From NCBI GenBank assembly GCA_002005505.1, contig KV908383.1:350001-375000 (forward strand): DNA of 25,000 bases. Direction: 5' to 3'. A program made the translations under genes and the position numbers. Shown piece after piece: positions 1-25,000 of this stretch. Each line of letters starts with the position of its first letter. Position 1 is the first letter of the stretch. The notes under the pieces are model-generated. The model worked only from the letters and a program-made list of their open reading frames with translations. It was not told where the DNA came from and did no database searches. Origin of the DNA: Botryococcus braunii (lineage: Eukaryota; Chlorophyta; Trebouxiophyceae).

Positions 1-252
1 CTTAAAGTCCTCATTGGCCTGTAGATATTTCAAACCCACGCTGTTCTGACCTGAAAGGATGCGGACGGACGGAAGCTCGATCCCTCGTCACGCGAACCAC
101 ATTTACTACCTACATGCTGCGACAACTTTTAGCTGATTCCACTTTGCTAATCTAGCTATTTTAGTTCAGATTCTCTTTGGAGCAATTCAAGAGATAATCC
201 CCACGGATAGCAGGGACGAGGAGAACGTTCGCATTGATGGTACCACGATTGC
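1..252. other. Non-coding sequence upstream of LINE ORF1
   Basis: No coding region, RNA gene or repeat was recognised here. It precedes ORF1 of the LINE and could be its 5' UTR or flanking host DNA. The boundary cannot be set without a second copy of the element or a target-site duplication, and I saw neither. Confidence 0.4.
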
Positions 253-1206
253 ATGTACCGTACGTCTGCGCAGGTCCACGTCGTTCGACGGCGTAGTGCT
301 TTAGATATAATCACCAATAATCACCAATTATCCCCAATTCTTGCAATGTCTTCTATTATCACGTCTATGTTTAGTAGCCCTAAGGGCCCTGCTATTGCCT
401 CAGAAGTTATTGAGGCCGGGACAAAGAGGATCCGTGTAGAACGGTCGCCACAAGGGCCACCACAGATGGGGGAAGAATTAACATTAAAGGATCTTATGGA
501 GGCAATAAACAATATCAATAATACCTTAGCGCAACTTCCTGCAATGGTTCGGACAGAATGCGCGAACTTCATGGCCGAGCATCGAGATGATCTAATCACA
601 GCCGCTACACCAACTATCACCAAGAATGTTTTGGAGGCAGTTCAACCGATAATTGACGCACAAATAGCTTCTAATCAAGCTACAGTTGAGGAAACCATGA
701 GAGCGAGGGATGAATTACTCTTCAACAAGCTGGCAGCGCTGGAATCCCAAAACGATGCTCTGGAGAAAACCATCAAGTCTCCAAACGCCCTCCTTTTTGG
801 AGTGGAGGAGAGCATCGGGGAGGCGCAATTAACTGAAGTTAAGCACCTGTTTGGAGCTGTACGCATAGAGGAGACTCGGAGGTTGGGGAAGTTTGACCCG
901 AAGTCGAAGCGTCCACGACCTGTTCTAATACGTTTTGTCAGTATTGCAGATAAGCATGCCGCATTCAAGAAGTCGAAAGTATTGCGGCAGAACTTCAAGA
1001 TTACCATGGACGACGACTTGACCACGAAACAACGAGCGGGGAGGGCAGCGTTGCTGCCCAATGCATTGGCACTCAGAAATGAAGGATGGACAACGTTTTG
1101 GAGAGGGGACAATCTTTTCAAAGTCAAAGGACAGGGACCACCCATCAAGGTGATCCCTGGGCAACAAGCAAGCACGTCCTCGTCTGCCCCCATGAACATC
1201 GCCTAG
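253..1206 (+). CDS. LINE ORF1 protein (nucleic-acid-binding, coiled coil)
   Basis: 317 residues, intact. ORF1 proteins of this kind bind the element RNA and act as chaperones in the retrotransposition particle. Residues about 75-180 are heptad-rich and hydrophilic, as in a coiled coil. Residues about 195-300 follow the ORF1 RNA-binding pattern: RRLGK, then RPRPVLIRF, a KxxxLR stretch, then DDLTTKQR and a WRGDxLFKV end. No zinc knuckle was seen. The ATG at 253 gives the longest form; a second in-frame ATG at 346 (MSSIITSMF) is an equally plausible start. The stop is TAG at 1204-1206, and ORF2 continues in the same frame directly after it. The identification rests on pattern and position next to ORF2, not on a database match. 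Confidence 0.75.
   Translation: MYRTSAQVHVVRRRSALDIITNNHQLSPILAMSSIITSMFSSPKGPAIASEVIEAGTKRIRVERSPQGPPQMGEELTLKDLMEAINNINNTLAQLPAMVRTECANFMAEHRDDLITAATPTITKNVLEAVQPIIDAQIASNQATVEETMRARDELLFNKLAALESQNDALEKTIKSPNALLFGVEESIGEAQLTEVKHLFGAVRIEETRRLGKFDPKSKRPRPVLIRFVSIADKHAAFKKSKVLRQNFKITMDDDLTTKQRAGRAALLPNALALRNEGWTTFWRGDNLFKVKGQGPPIKVIPGQQASTSSSAPMNIA
1204..1206 (+). promoter_or_regulatory. In-frame TAG separating ORF1 from ORF2
   Basis: Reading on past this TAG in the ORF1 frame gives an open frame that reaches the endonuclease start motif SWNINGL about 13 codons later, with no ATG between. The first in-frame ATG of ORF2 lies well inside the endonuclease, near the GDFN motif. ORF2 therefore has no conventional start. 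Readthrough of TAG, reinitiation at a non-AUG codon (for example TTG at 1258), or a point mutation in a once-fused ORF would each explain this. Confidence 0.6.
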
Positions 1207-2514
1207 GAAAATGTTGGCCAAGTCAATTTATCCATATTATCATGGAACATCAACGGTTTGTCAGACTCCAAGATTTTGTTACATTCATTAGATAGGTTTT
1301 TTCAACAATTTGATATAATTTTATTGCAAGAAACAAGATGTATTCATGTGGACCCTAATCTATTGCCAGGGTTTAAAATCTGTACCACGCCTTTAGAGTT
1401 TTCATCTAATAAAAGGGGTTACGGACTTATTATTGCTGTTAAAGAAACTAAATTGGTTGCTGCCCAGTTTTGCTCACATACATCGTCGTCGCTATGGGTG
1501 CGTTTACGGTTTCGGGGGGATATACATCCTTGTATTCATATTGGGAATATATACATACCGCCAATAGGATCTCCATTGTTAAGCACGAATGACCTTGATT
1601 GGAGGTTTGGGGAGTTGTCTGGGAAGATTAATGAACTAGAGGGGGATGTTAGTCATATTTTCATGGGAGGGGACTTTAATGGCCATGTGGAATATGCCTC
1701 ATCATCTACAGCACCGGGGCAAGGGACACATATGGGCCAAAATCGTGGGGGGAAGCTTATGGTGAAGCTGGCGGCAGAGACAAACTTATCAATCTGCACT
1801 GGTAAGATAGTGGGGGACTTAGATATGCCAGCAACCTTTAAGGCCACACAACGGTCATCCCCGACGAGGCCGGACCACGTTTTAGTTTCCAATACACTTT
1901 TACCATGCATTCAATCAATGGAAGTGCAATCAGAGGTGAGGGGATCAGACCACTTCCCAATTATTACACACTTGTCTCTAGCTATGTCCGGCCCCTCTCA
2001 TGTACAACAAGATGGGCTTTCTGAGAGAGTTATTCGGGCCATTGATTGGCAAAGGGCGTTAAGAATTCCTTATGTTGAAAATTTAGAACGAGTTCATACA
2101 AGATTGAATGAATGCATTCACATGGCTAATGAAGGTAATTTGACACAAGCATTAGAGGGTCTTTCAGAAGTGGTGGTGAACGCTGCTGTTGAGGCAGGGA
2201 TGCCATTACGTATTCGGCGTAAGGGACAAGGTAGATTTCGAAAGCCGTTCTTTAATGAAGAATGTCAACGATTAAAAAGGGAATGGAGGAAAGCAGGTCG
2301 GCAATATGGGTATCAATTTCAAGAGGTGCGGCTACTGGAACGCAAATATCACTCATATGTGCGTTCTCAAAAACGTATATGGTCACTGACCCAGTTGCAA
2401 GAAAGGTTGAATATGTTTCATGTAAACCCCCGTCGGTTTTGGCAGTTATTTAGGGGGGCTCCTGTAGGGCTACCAGTCCCACTACTGTCACATGATGCAT
2501 GGACACATTTATGA
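1207..2514 (+). pseudogene. LINE ORF2, N-terminal APE-type endonuclease segment
   Basis: This segment nicks target DNA to prime reverse transcription in working elements. All expected APE/exonuclease III motifs are visible in order: WNING (about 1243), LLQETR (about 1321), the NIYIPP strand (about 1546), GGDFNGH (about 1666), RPDHVLVS (about 1870) and GSDHFPII (about 1945). The linker that follows, with FW near 2437, is typical of the stretch between endonuclease and RT. The frame has no ATG at its start and is entered only through the TAG at 1204. It ends when a one-base loss near 2510 moves the reading frame, and the homologous protein continues in the frame open at 2499-2744. Confidence 0.88.
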
Positions 2515-2744
2515 AGAATCTAGTAGGAGTTAGACCATCGCGTAATATCATAGACCATACCACATTATCACCGATAGCATACCCACTGGTAAATGATAGA
2601 GGAGAAATCTCCAACCAGCCATTTACAATTGTGGAGGTAGAACAAGGCTTGATGAAATTGAAAAATGGGAGAAGTTATGGGTTCGAAGGATACCCTGCTG
2701 AGCTGCTTCAAAAAGCTCAAAGCCTGAGCCAGACGGCACAATGA
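2499..2744 (+). pseudogene. LINE ORF2, RT N-terminal segment (frame 2)
   Basis: Continuation of ORF2 after the first frameshift. It carries the pre-RT signature in which a variable-length region is followed by [20 protein letters not shown], matching the usual K-x-G-K/R-S-x-G-x-D/E-x-x-P-x-E-L-L block of LINE reverse transcriptases. It ends at a second frameshift around 2720-2741, and the protein then resumes in the frame open from 2741. Confidence 0.8.
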
Positions 2745-3180
2745 ATCCACATGTTTTGGCACCTACGCTATTAGCTGTGTTGAATGGTATGTTCATCTCT
2801 GGTAGCATTCCTAGGGGGCACAACGTGTTAAAAGTAACTCCTGTTTTGAAGGATAGTGGAAAGAGTGTTTTAGATCCGACAAACTATCGTCCCATAGCTG
2901 TACCGGAACCGGTTATGCGTTTATATGCCACCCTTCTCAACGATAGACTTGTGGAACACCTTGAAAGTCTAAAGTACAGATGTGAAGCACAAGTCGGGTT
3001 TCGCCCGGGGTTCTCCACCCTGCACCAGCTCTTTGCACTCCAACATTTTATTGATAGGGCAACTCCAGAAAGTCCACTAATATTGTGTAAGTTAGACATC
3101 TCTAAAGCATATGATAGGGTCCCTCGAGAGCTTTTATGGGAGTCGTTGCGTCGTGTGGGGGTTAATGGTAGAATCTTAGG
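2741..3180 (+). pseudogene. LINE ORF2, RT fingers and palm motif A (frame 3)
   Basis: Contains the RT finger motif [13 protein letters not shown] (about 2881), [10 protein letters not shown] (about 2990) and palm motif [12 protein letters not shown] (about 3095), whose first aspartate is one of the catalytic metal ligands. The ORF itself runs on to 3226, but homology to LINE RT stops near 3180, where a third frameshift occurs. Confidence 0.88.
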
Positions 3181-3393
3181 GCCATCAAATCACTCTATGA
3201 GGATGCGGACATTACACTATCGATAGGGGGTACTTATGGGGAATTGAATAAACCTCGAGCAGGCATCACACAGGGATCACCACTAAGTCCCACTTTATTC
3301 GGGGTATTTTCAGATGGTCTGATACGATATATTGAGGCAAGGTGTCCAAACATGGGTCCAAAACTCGAGATGGACGTCACGTGCCCATTCTAG
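3181..3393 (+). pseudogene. LINE ORF2, RT motif B segment (frame 4)
   Basis: Reading from 3181 gives [10 protein letters not shown], then motif [18 protein letters not shown] (about 3262-3312). This is the conserved block that handles template and dNTP between motifs A and C. The frame stops at TAG 3391-3393. By then a fourth frameshift, around 3340-3370, has moved the conserved protein into the next frame, which carries YADD. Confidence 0.85.
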
Positions 3394-4625
3394 GGTACGC
3401 TGATGATTTCAAGTTACTGGCCACCACTTGGATGGCAATGCAGTGTTTATTACAGGCTGTGGCAGAATGGTGTGCCTTGACCTTCATGGAAATACAAGAC
3501 AGTAAGTGCCTCGCAATGGTGTTTCCTGAGGGTGCCATAGACCTTCAAAGTCAACCATGCACATATAAGGGGGCACCCTTAAAAGTGGTTACACAGTGTC
3601 GCCACCTAGGGATCGTTATTTCTTCAGTGGCAGGTGTGGGTGAAACATTTGGTCATCTACGAGGGAAGATGTGGGGGGCGTGGTCCTCAATACAACAGCG
3701 ATATGGTAACCTTGATTGTTCGGTCTCAATTGGGATCCTTGTTCGGCTCTTTTTAACATGTGTTGTCCCCACCGCGTCGTACGCATGTGAAATTTGGGGT
3801 GTGCACACTTTCCCCAAGCCCTTGTGTGGGACTTCGGTGAAAAATTTGGAAAATGACTTTATCAGTATGCTGCGCATGATCATTGGGGTCCGGCGCACGG
3901 TGAGAACAGATGTCCTTCTTTGTGAGCTAGGCATCCGCCCACTGCGACATCAATGGTTGAAGCGCATGGCAACGTTTTGGAATTCTCTCTATGACCTCCC
4001 AGAGGATCACATGTATGCGAGTATTCTTAGGGACTCGTGCTACTATGGTGTCACAACACATAGCTCAACTTGGGCAGGGTCGTTCATGCGTGCCTTGGTA
4101 AAACTTGGGTACCCCTATCCGGTGGACTGTCATAGTCCTCATGGGGTGGACATGGATACTTTGAGGGCAATACTCACTAATGCCCAGCGGCTCTCGGATG
4201 AGGGATTGCACAACTCTCCCAGACTAGCACCTAAGGACCCCCAATTATGCACTTACCTTCGATGGTTTGCCCGAACAAGGCCGATTCAACGTGAAATACT
4301 GTTTTCTGTGCCAGTTAGTGTTAGGCGCGTTAGGCAATTTTTTAAGTTTCGTCTTGGAGTCCATGACTTACCTATAGATGTAGGAAGACGCACCCATATC
4401 CCACGTTCAGAACGTGTATGTGACATGTGTGGCATAGCGGTGGGGGATGAGCATCATTTTGTGTTTCATTGCCCTGCACTTGCTCAGGTTCGGGAACGCT
4501 ATCCACATTTATTCTTGTCCCACTCGTGGTCACTACGTAATTTCATCTGGCAAGAGGATCAGGTTGCGGTTATTAATTTTATATTTGATGCATTCCAGGC
4601 CCGTCAAGTGTGTCAGCGGCGGTGA
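3342..4625 (+). pseudogene. LINE ORF2, RT motif C, thumb and C-terminal zinc knuckle (frame 5)
   Basis: Contains the catalytic RT motif [10 protein letters not shown] (about 3395-3425) and the following CRHLGIVIS block (motif E region, about 3598). A long thumb/connector follows. Near the C-terminus is a CX2CX8HX4C zinc knuckle (CDMCG...HC, about 4419-4464), found at the end of many LINE ORF2 proteins. The frame ends at TGA 4623-4625. No RNase H domain is visible. The segment has no internal stop over 427 codons, so the damage to ORF2 is confined to indels. Confidence 0.88.
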
Positions 4626-4785
4626 CTTGGCCATTTTTTCTTTTTCATTTTCAGTATCCAGATATTAGTATGGTTATCTGTGTCATAATATTCTTTCAAC
4701 TAGGTTCTCATATACCGTTGGTTTGTTCGTTAACATCTCATCATGCCCTTTGGGCTGGGTTGATGTAATTCTTTCTTCTTTCTTT
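4626..4785 (+). other. LINE 3' untranslated region
   Basis: Non-coding sequence after the ORF2 stop. Bases 4734-4785 recur with about 48 of 52 matches at 8064-8115, in the same orientation, which suggests this block belongs to the element's 3' end. The stretch 4786-4942 may still be part of the element, but nothing shows where it ends; a G-run begins at 4943. Confidence 0.6.
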
Positions 4786-4942
4786 AGACGCACTGGGTTG
4801 GGGTCCCCAACTTGGGGATGATGAATCATCATCATTGATAGAACACACGGTTTACTTGCGTTATGTGGGGTCAGTGTAGGACATAGTCACATTCCAGATT
4901 CACAGGTTGGGTGTTCGTAGGGTATGTATGCATCCTTTCAAA

Positions 4943-5212
4943 GGGGGGGGGGGGAAGTGATTTGGGAGCCAAGTACATTTTCTCTCAACGTATTTGGGGT
5001 CTGCGGGGGATATGGCCCAATGCGTTTTAAATCCTCGGAAGTATGTGAGTGCAGTTTTAGGGCTCCCTCCATCTTTCTTTTTCTAGTTCGACGTCGTGCA
5101 CACGTATCTGTGCTGCCGAAAGGAGAGTGGAAGAGAGGGACCCCCCCCCCCCGCCCCCCCCCGCCCCCGCCCCCGGGCAGGGGCCTTTTGGGGGGGGGGG
5201 GGGGGCCGGGGT
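4943..5212. repeat. Poly-G / poly-C low-complexity block
   Basis: A 12-base G run lies at 4943-4954, a C-rich run at 5141-5174 and a 16-base G run at 5190-5205. The C and G runs are complementary and only about 15 bases apart, so this part could fold back. The proline- and glycine-rich ORFs over it on both strands are composition artefacts. No gene was seen here. Confidence 0.85.
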
Positions 5213-5394
5213 GGGAACGGCCCAGCACCTGCTTTGGATACCACCAAGAGAGAGGGATCGGGGCAAAGAAAGGAGAGACAACAAACGGCTAGATTCGCGG
5301 GCGGGAAGTGGCCCTTAGGCCCCTAGGGAGCCGCCCCCCCTCCCCTTGGGGGCCCGACGGGGATGGAGGGAGGGAGGGCGACCGGGGGAGGGGG

Positions 5395-5507
<113 letters not shown>

Positions 5508-6092
5508 CATTGCGCCATTACTCTGCGGTGAAGGCACAACAAGCAGGCGCCCCCCCCCCCCGCGGGGCGTAATTTTCACGGCTCCACCCGGATGTAGGCC
5601 GCCTCGTACAATTTTCAGGTCCTGTAGAAACAACCATAGGGAAAACGATGCATGAACCGATTTGGTCGATCTACATTGCTCCAGGGCAACGTAGTCGTAA
5701 AGCCGATGCCAGACATGGTTTTGGTGTGAATGGCTGCAAGAATCTGAGTTAACAATGCCTGACCGCACGCCCAAGGGGGTCTTGTTTACCACGCCAAAGC
5801 AAAAGCATTGATCCAACTTTACACCCCCACAGTCTGTCTATTTTCAAGAATGACAGCGCACATAACCGAGGAACCGTATCGGGTATGATAAGCACAACCC
5901 AGCTCGACGTGTCGTCCAGCCTGAAAGCGTAATTCCCCCAAGAGCTGGAGCCATGCATGACCTATGCGTACAATCTGCCTGCTTTGATGCCCCTGCGGAA
6001 AAGGAAGACGGGGGGCGGGAGCCCTAAATTCCCACCCCAGTATTCCCGAGAACCTAAAACATCCCCTTCTGATGCCGCTAATCTTGTATCGT

Positions 6093-6176
6093 CAGACCAA
6101 TCCTATATTGGTCTACAGGATGGATGCGCGCGGGACAGACCAATCCTATATTGGTCTACAGGATGGATGCGTGCGG
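6093..6176. repeat. Two tandem 43-bp units, each with a CCAAT hairpin
   Basis: The unit starting CAGACCAATCC is repeated at 6093 and 6136 with a single obvious difference (GCGCGC/GCGTGC). Each unit contains the inverted repeat AGACCAAT-CCTAT-ATTGGTCT, an 8-bp stem with a 5-base loop that places a CCAAT box on each strand. Confidence 0.85.
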
Positions 6177-6595
6177 ATCCTTCCACACCCTGTCAATCAA
6201 GATGTGAGAGGCTGGCAAACTTAGGTGGCATGATCCTCTGTATGGGACGCAGCCCCATAGTTCACTACCAAACTACTTCAGGCCCGAAATTGATTGTCTG
6301 CTTGCCATCACGACCAAGTATGGGCCTGCTTGCAACCATGACCAAGCACGTGCCCAAGGAAGGGCGATTTGCACATGTAAAAGCTCTCGCCCTCCGCATC
6401 CCATCCCCAACTCGGGAAACATCACAGCAGGATGTGAGGATATAGCGGCAGTACAAGCACATGCAACGCAGGAGAATGAATCACGTTTCGCGCTCAGTTG
6501 AATTTGTCAGAGCATAACTGTACAGTTCAATAATGGGTTCAGGCCCACAAGCTTGCATTCACACACAGGGGGGCAACTTGGTTGTACAGACTAAC

Positions 6596-7024
6596 CTACT
6601 TCGGGCGGGCATGCCAGAGATGCAATTCCCTGGCTTCCCAGTGCGCAATAACGCACAGACGCCCAGCATTGGGGGTCGATAAAAACAGCACCAGAGACGA
6701 TGTGGTTCCCTGAACCCTCTCAACGCATACTCTGTTGCGGCTTCGGCCTCTCACAGTGCGAACATGCTGGCACCACGTCTCTTCGATCGACTCAGCATAC
6801 TTAGACAAATGTAACCCACAACGGAAACACCAACGCATGCTAACATCGTTTGTCCCACGACAATACAGCGATCCAGTTGGCTCCGCCTGGTCAAGGCCAC
6901 ACGCCAGCTCGCCTGAGGTCGCAAAATGCGCTTCTAAACAAGCCACAGTGGAAGCGCAAAACAGAAGGAGAGCAAGGAGAAGCGTGCATGTGAGCCTGAC
7001 GAGATCGACCAATGCTGGTGCCAC
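6596..7024 (-). CDS. Doubtful 142-codon ORF with signal-peptide-like start
   Basis: No family recognised. The first about 30 residues look like a secretory signal: a short N-region ending in arginine, a leucine-rich core (LLLALLLF) and small residues near ASTVA. The rest is Cys- and Arg-containing with no motif I know. It lies on the same strand as OASTL and starts only about 100 bases past its stop, so it may simply be 3' UTR or chance. No intron or codon-use evidence supports it. Confidence 0.2.
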   Translation of the reverse strand: MAPALVDLVRLTCTLLLALLLFCASTVACLEAHFATSGELACGLDQAEPTGSLYCRGTNDVSMRWCFRCGLHLSKYAESIEETWCQHVRTVRGRSRNRVCVERVQGTTSSLVLFLSTPNAGRLCVIAHWEARELHLWHARPK

Positions 7025-7124
7025 GGCCTACCAGGGGAGGAGACGTCGGGATGGCCGGCGCAAATGTGTCAAACTAAAGAGAGCGACATTTTGAGTCATA
7101 GCCGCTGATCATCAGCAGGCCAAT

Positions 7125-16367
<9,243 letters not shown>

Positions 16368-18269
16368 TTCCTGTCGCAAGCAAACCTCTCGACAGACTTA
16401 GACGGCACCTTGGTTAAGCTAGGTCACCTCAAAAGCTCAGAAATTGCACTCGGGGTTTTACCCAACTGTTAGGTCGTGCGAGAACGACAATCCTGCACGT
16501 GACCTGGGAGGGGCGCGTGCCCCCTCGTGCCTTCATACTGAGTCAGTTGAGGTCTGCCTCCAGATAGCACAGCTTCCGCAAGCTTGGTTGTATTTTCATG
16601 GCAAGGGATCACAGCATACCAATGGTATGCTACCATACCTGTGTATGGCAGATTTCTTTCTTTTTTAGAATTACATTTCCACTTTGCTGCGGCTTTCTTC
16701 TCCTAAGCTGGCACCATGTAGTCCGACCTTGTCCAACCCTGCAACTGAAAGGTTCAAGGGCCTCTGCAAGAGCTTTCCTTGCCACGGCGGGAGCTAATTT
16801 CAGGGTTTTCTGGTGGCAAACATTGCTGCGATGGGATTTCGGACCCATATGGTGCATTTGCATGCGTTTAAACAAATTTGCACATGTCCAACCTAGGCCC
16901 TCATGCATGTTTCCATCAAGGCTCCGCCCCCCCCCCCCTTTTCCACGTGCAAAATCTCGATCTTCACCCGATCCCAGCACCTCAACTTTGGACAAAGAAA
17001 ATGGGAGCGAGGCCTTGCCTAAGGGGCCATCCTCCGCCATAAACATTGTCGAGCATGTCCTACATATAGTTGGTCCATAAACATACCCGCTGACGTGCCT
17101 GCAAACTGCGTCAGCGCGCACTCACACACTGAATTTGCTGTGCGGACCCCTTGGGAGTCAGATAACTAGCGGATTGGCTAAGAGTCTTCGGCGATGGTTC
17201 TGACGATGATTGAGGAGAAGCAGAGGAAAAGGTGACAGTGAACTGAATTCAGCTTCGAAGCTGTTTAATGTTGACTGTTTAAACTCAGTGATTGCAGAGT
17301 AAATAAAGAGCGAAGGCAAGTGGGGTCTGACAACGCTGTACGTCAACAACATGAATAGTAAGGGTGTACCGCCGTGATGTCTACAGAAAAGTTGGAGTAC
17401 GTCTGCCCTTCCATTGTGGAGTTCTAAAGCAGGAGTCATGCGAAGAGGGGCAAGGACCTGGGTTCTGTTCTAGCCGAGTAAAAGAGGCCCGGTCACTGCA
17501 GTCCATCGAATTTAAGGGCGACAGAGACACCAATGTAAGGTGGTTGCAACTGTCCAGCCAATAGAGGCTGATGAGCTTGAGCTGCCATACAGGGAATGTA
17601 GACTTAACCTGCTGCAGTGTGGATGGCAGAGACTGGCCTGGTGTTGTATTCTGCTGGACAATTTCTTTTCCATGTTTTAAAGGTAAAAGGTAAATGTTTT
17701 TTGATATTCCTTTATGGCTGTTAGGAGTGCAGGGTCATGTACACTTCCAATCTTTCCAAAGTGCAGGACCGGTCCTGTCAGAGCGTATCTTTTCAGCTGT
17801 ACAGATTTACCCACGTGCAGTAAAGGCGAACACCGTGTTCGCAGTTGGGAGATCCCCGAGCTCTTTTCCAGGGGTTTTCCACCACCCTTCGCCTTGTATC
17901 GGATCTCCTCGGACCTGCCCGCCCATTACTTCAGTACGAAAGGAAGATCCCATCTGCAGAGAAGATACATTTACTGGTGTTGTCCCCATTGTGCTTGACA
18001 TTGGTTTGTGGATCAATGTGTCGGCGGATACGATCAATAGGCGGGGCACTCGCGCGGACCGATGGTGTTTCTTGTTGTAGTTGCAATGTTTCTCCAAGAT
18101 TTTCTAGAACATAATTTGTTCTTTGAAGGGGTGAGTACCGGTATTGTTTAGGATTTAATCTCAACAGGACGTTGGCGTGATTTGTCGGGCGACATTGTCC
18201 GGTACCGTTTGTTCGGCCCGAATGTCAAAGGGGCCAAGAGTTTGAGGAGGATAGGGCTATTTTAAATTT
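16368..18269. promoter_or_regulatory. Shared upstream region of divergent OASTL and MFS genes
   Basis: The OASTL ATG (16367, - strand) and the first recognised MFS ATG (18270, + strand) point away from each other across 1.9 kb with no coding exon that I can support. It should hold both promoters and 5' UTRs. A GC-rich inverted repeat, GAGGGGC-GCGT-GCCCCCTC, lies at 16508-16526. I could not assign TATA boxes or transcription start sites. ORFs at 16598-17080 and 17158-17439 resemble no family. Confidence 0.5.

Positions 18270-25000
<6,731 letters not shown>

Larger units (their letters stand above)
253..4785 (+). mobile_element. Non-LTR retrotransposon (LINE), two-ORF type, decayed
   Basis: The element runs ORF1 (253-1206), then ORF2 with an APE-type endonuclease (from about 1207), a reverse transcriptase (about 2620-3700) and a C-terminal CCHC zinc knuckle (about 4419-4464), then a 3' untranslated part. 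This order is the standard L1-like LINE architecture. No LTRs, integrase or RNase H motifs were seen. ORF2 is interrupted by four frameshifts (near 2510, 2730, 3180 and 3345), so this copy cannot make a full ORF2 protein as sequenced. The outer ends are uncertain: 253 is the first ORF1 start, and 4785 is the end of a block that recurs at 8064-8115. No target-site duplication or clear poly-A tail was found. The clade within LINEs was not determined. Confidence 0.9.

Noticed and set aside
5957..6445. 162-residue + strand ORF
   Set aside because: It spans the tandem hairpins, so part of its peptide is a duplicated repeat; no family pattern seen.
16598..17121. 160- and 163-residue overlapping ORFs between the two genes
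   Set aside because: No recognisable domain, heavy overlap on opposite strands and no splice or context support.

Overview
This is nuclear DNA of a plastid-bearing eukaryote, most likely from the green lineage (an alga or early-branching plant). The evidence is an 11-exon O-acetylserine (thiol) lyase gene with a transit-peptide-like first exon, consistent GT-AG introns of about 0.5-1.3 kb, a LINE retrotransposon, and very abundant microsatellites and homopolymer C/G runs. I could not name the species. There is no operon structure, CRISPR array, rRNA or tRNA.

Layout. (1) About 253-4785, + strand: a LINE with ORF1 and an APE-endonuclease/reverse-transcriptase ORF2. ORF1 and ORF2 share one reading frame and are separated by a single TAG. 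ORF2 is broken by four frameshifts. (2) 4786-7124: non-genic, rich in poly-C/poly-G, a long (GA)n tract and a tandem pair of CCAAT-containing hairpins. (3) 7125-16367, - strand: a complete cysteine synthase (OASTL) gene. I rebuilt it from 11 exons whose phases all agree, giving 391 codons plus a stop. Most automatic ORFs here are repeat artefacts, because the exons are short. (4) 16368-18269: the 1.9-kb region between two divergent genes, with no coding exon seen. (5) 18270 to beyond 25000, + strand: a major facilitator superfamily (MFS) transporter gene. Six exons are visible, covering TM1-TM6 and the central loop; the second half lies outside the window.

The most unusual feature is how the introns are built. 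At least four introns in the two genes carry a tandem array rooted at a splice junction. The repeat unit contains, or starts from, the real 5' or 3' splice site and in several cases copies the adjacent exon end. The arrays are the donor side of OASTL intron 9 (8890-9735), the acceptor side of OASTL intron 2 (14290-14930), the acceptor side of MFS intron 4 (97-bp units, 22770-23880) and the donor side of MFS intron 5 (23990-24420). OASTL intron 5 holds a single ghost copy of an exon start with its acceptor. Several copies keep usable-looking GT or AG sites, so the introns contain ladders of decoy splice sites and decaying exon fragments.

The third MFS intron (about 3.2 kb) contains a 1.84-kb near-perfect inverted repeat (19809-21648, 48-nt loop) inserted in a polypyrimidine tract. 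In the pre-mRNA it would fold into a dsRNA stem of nearly 900 bp. A 52-bp block of the LINE 3' region recurs inside OASTL intron 10.
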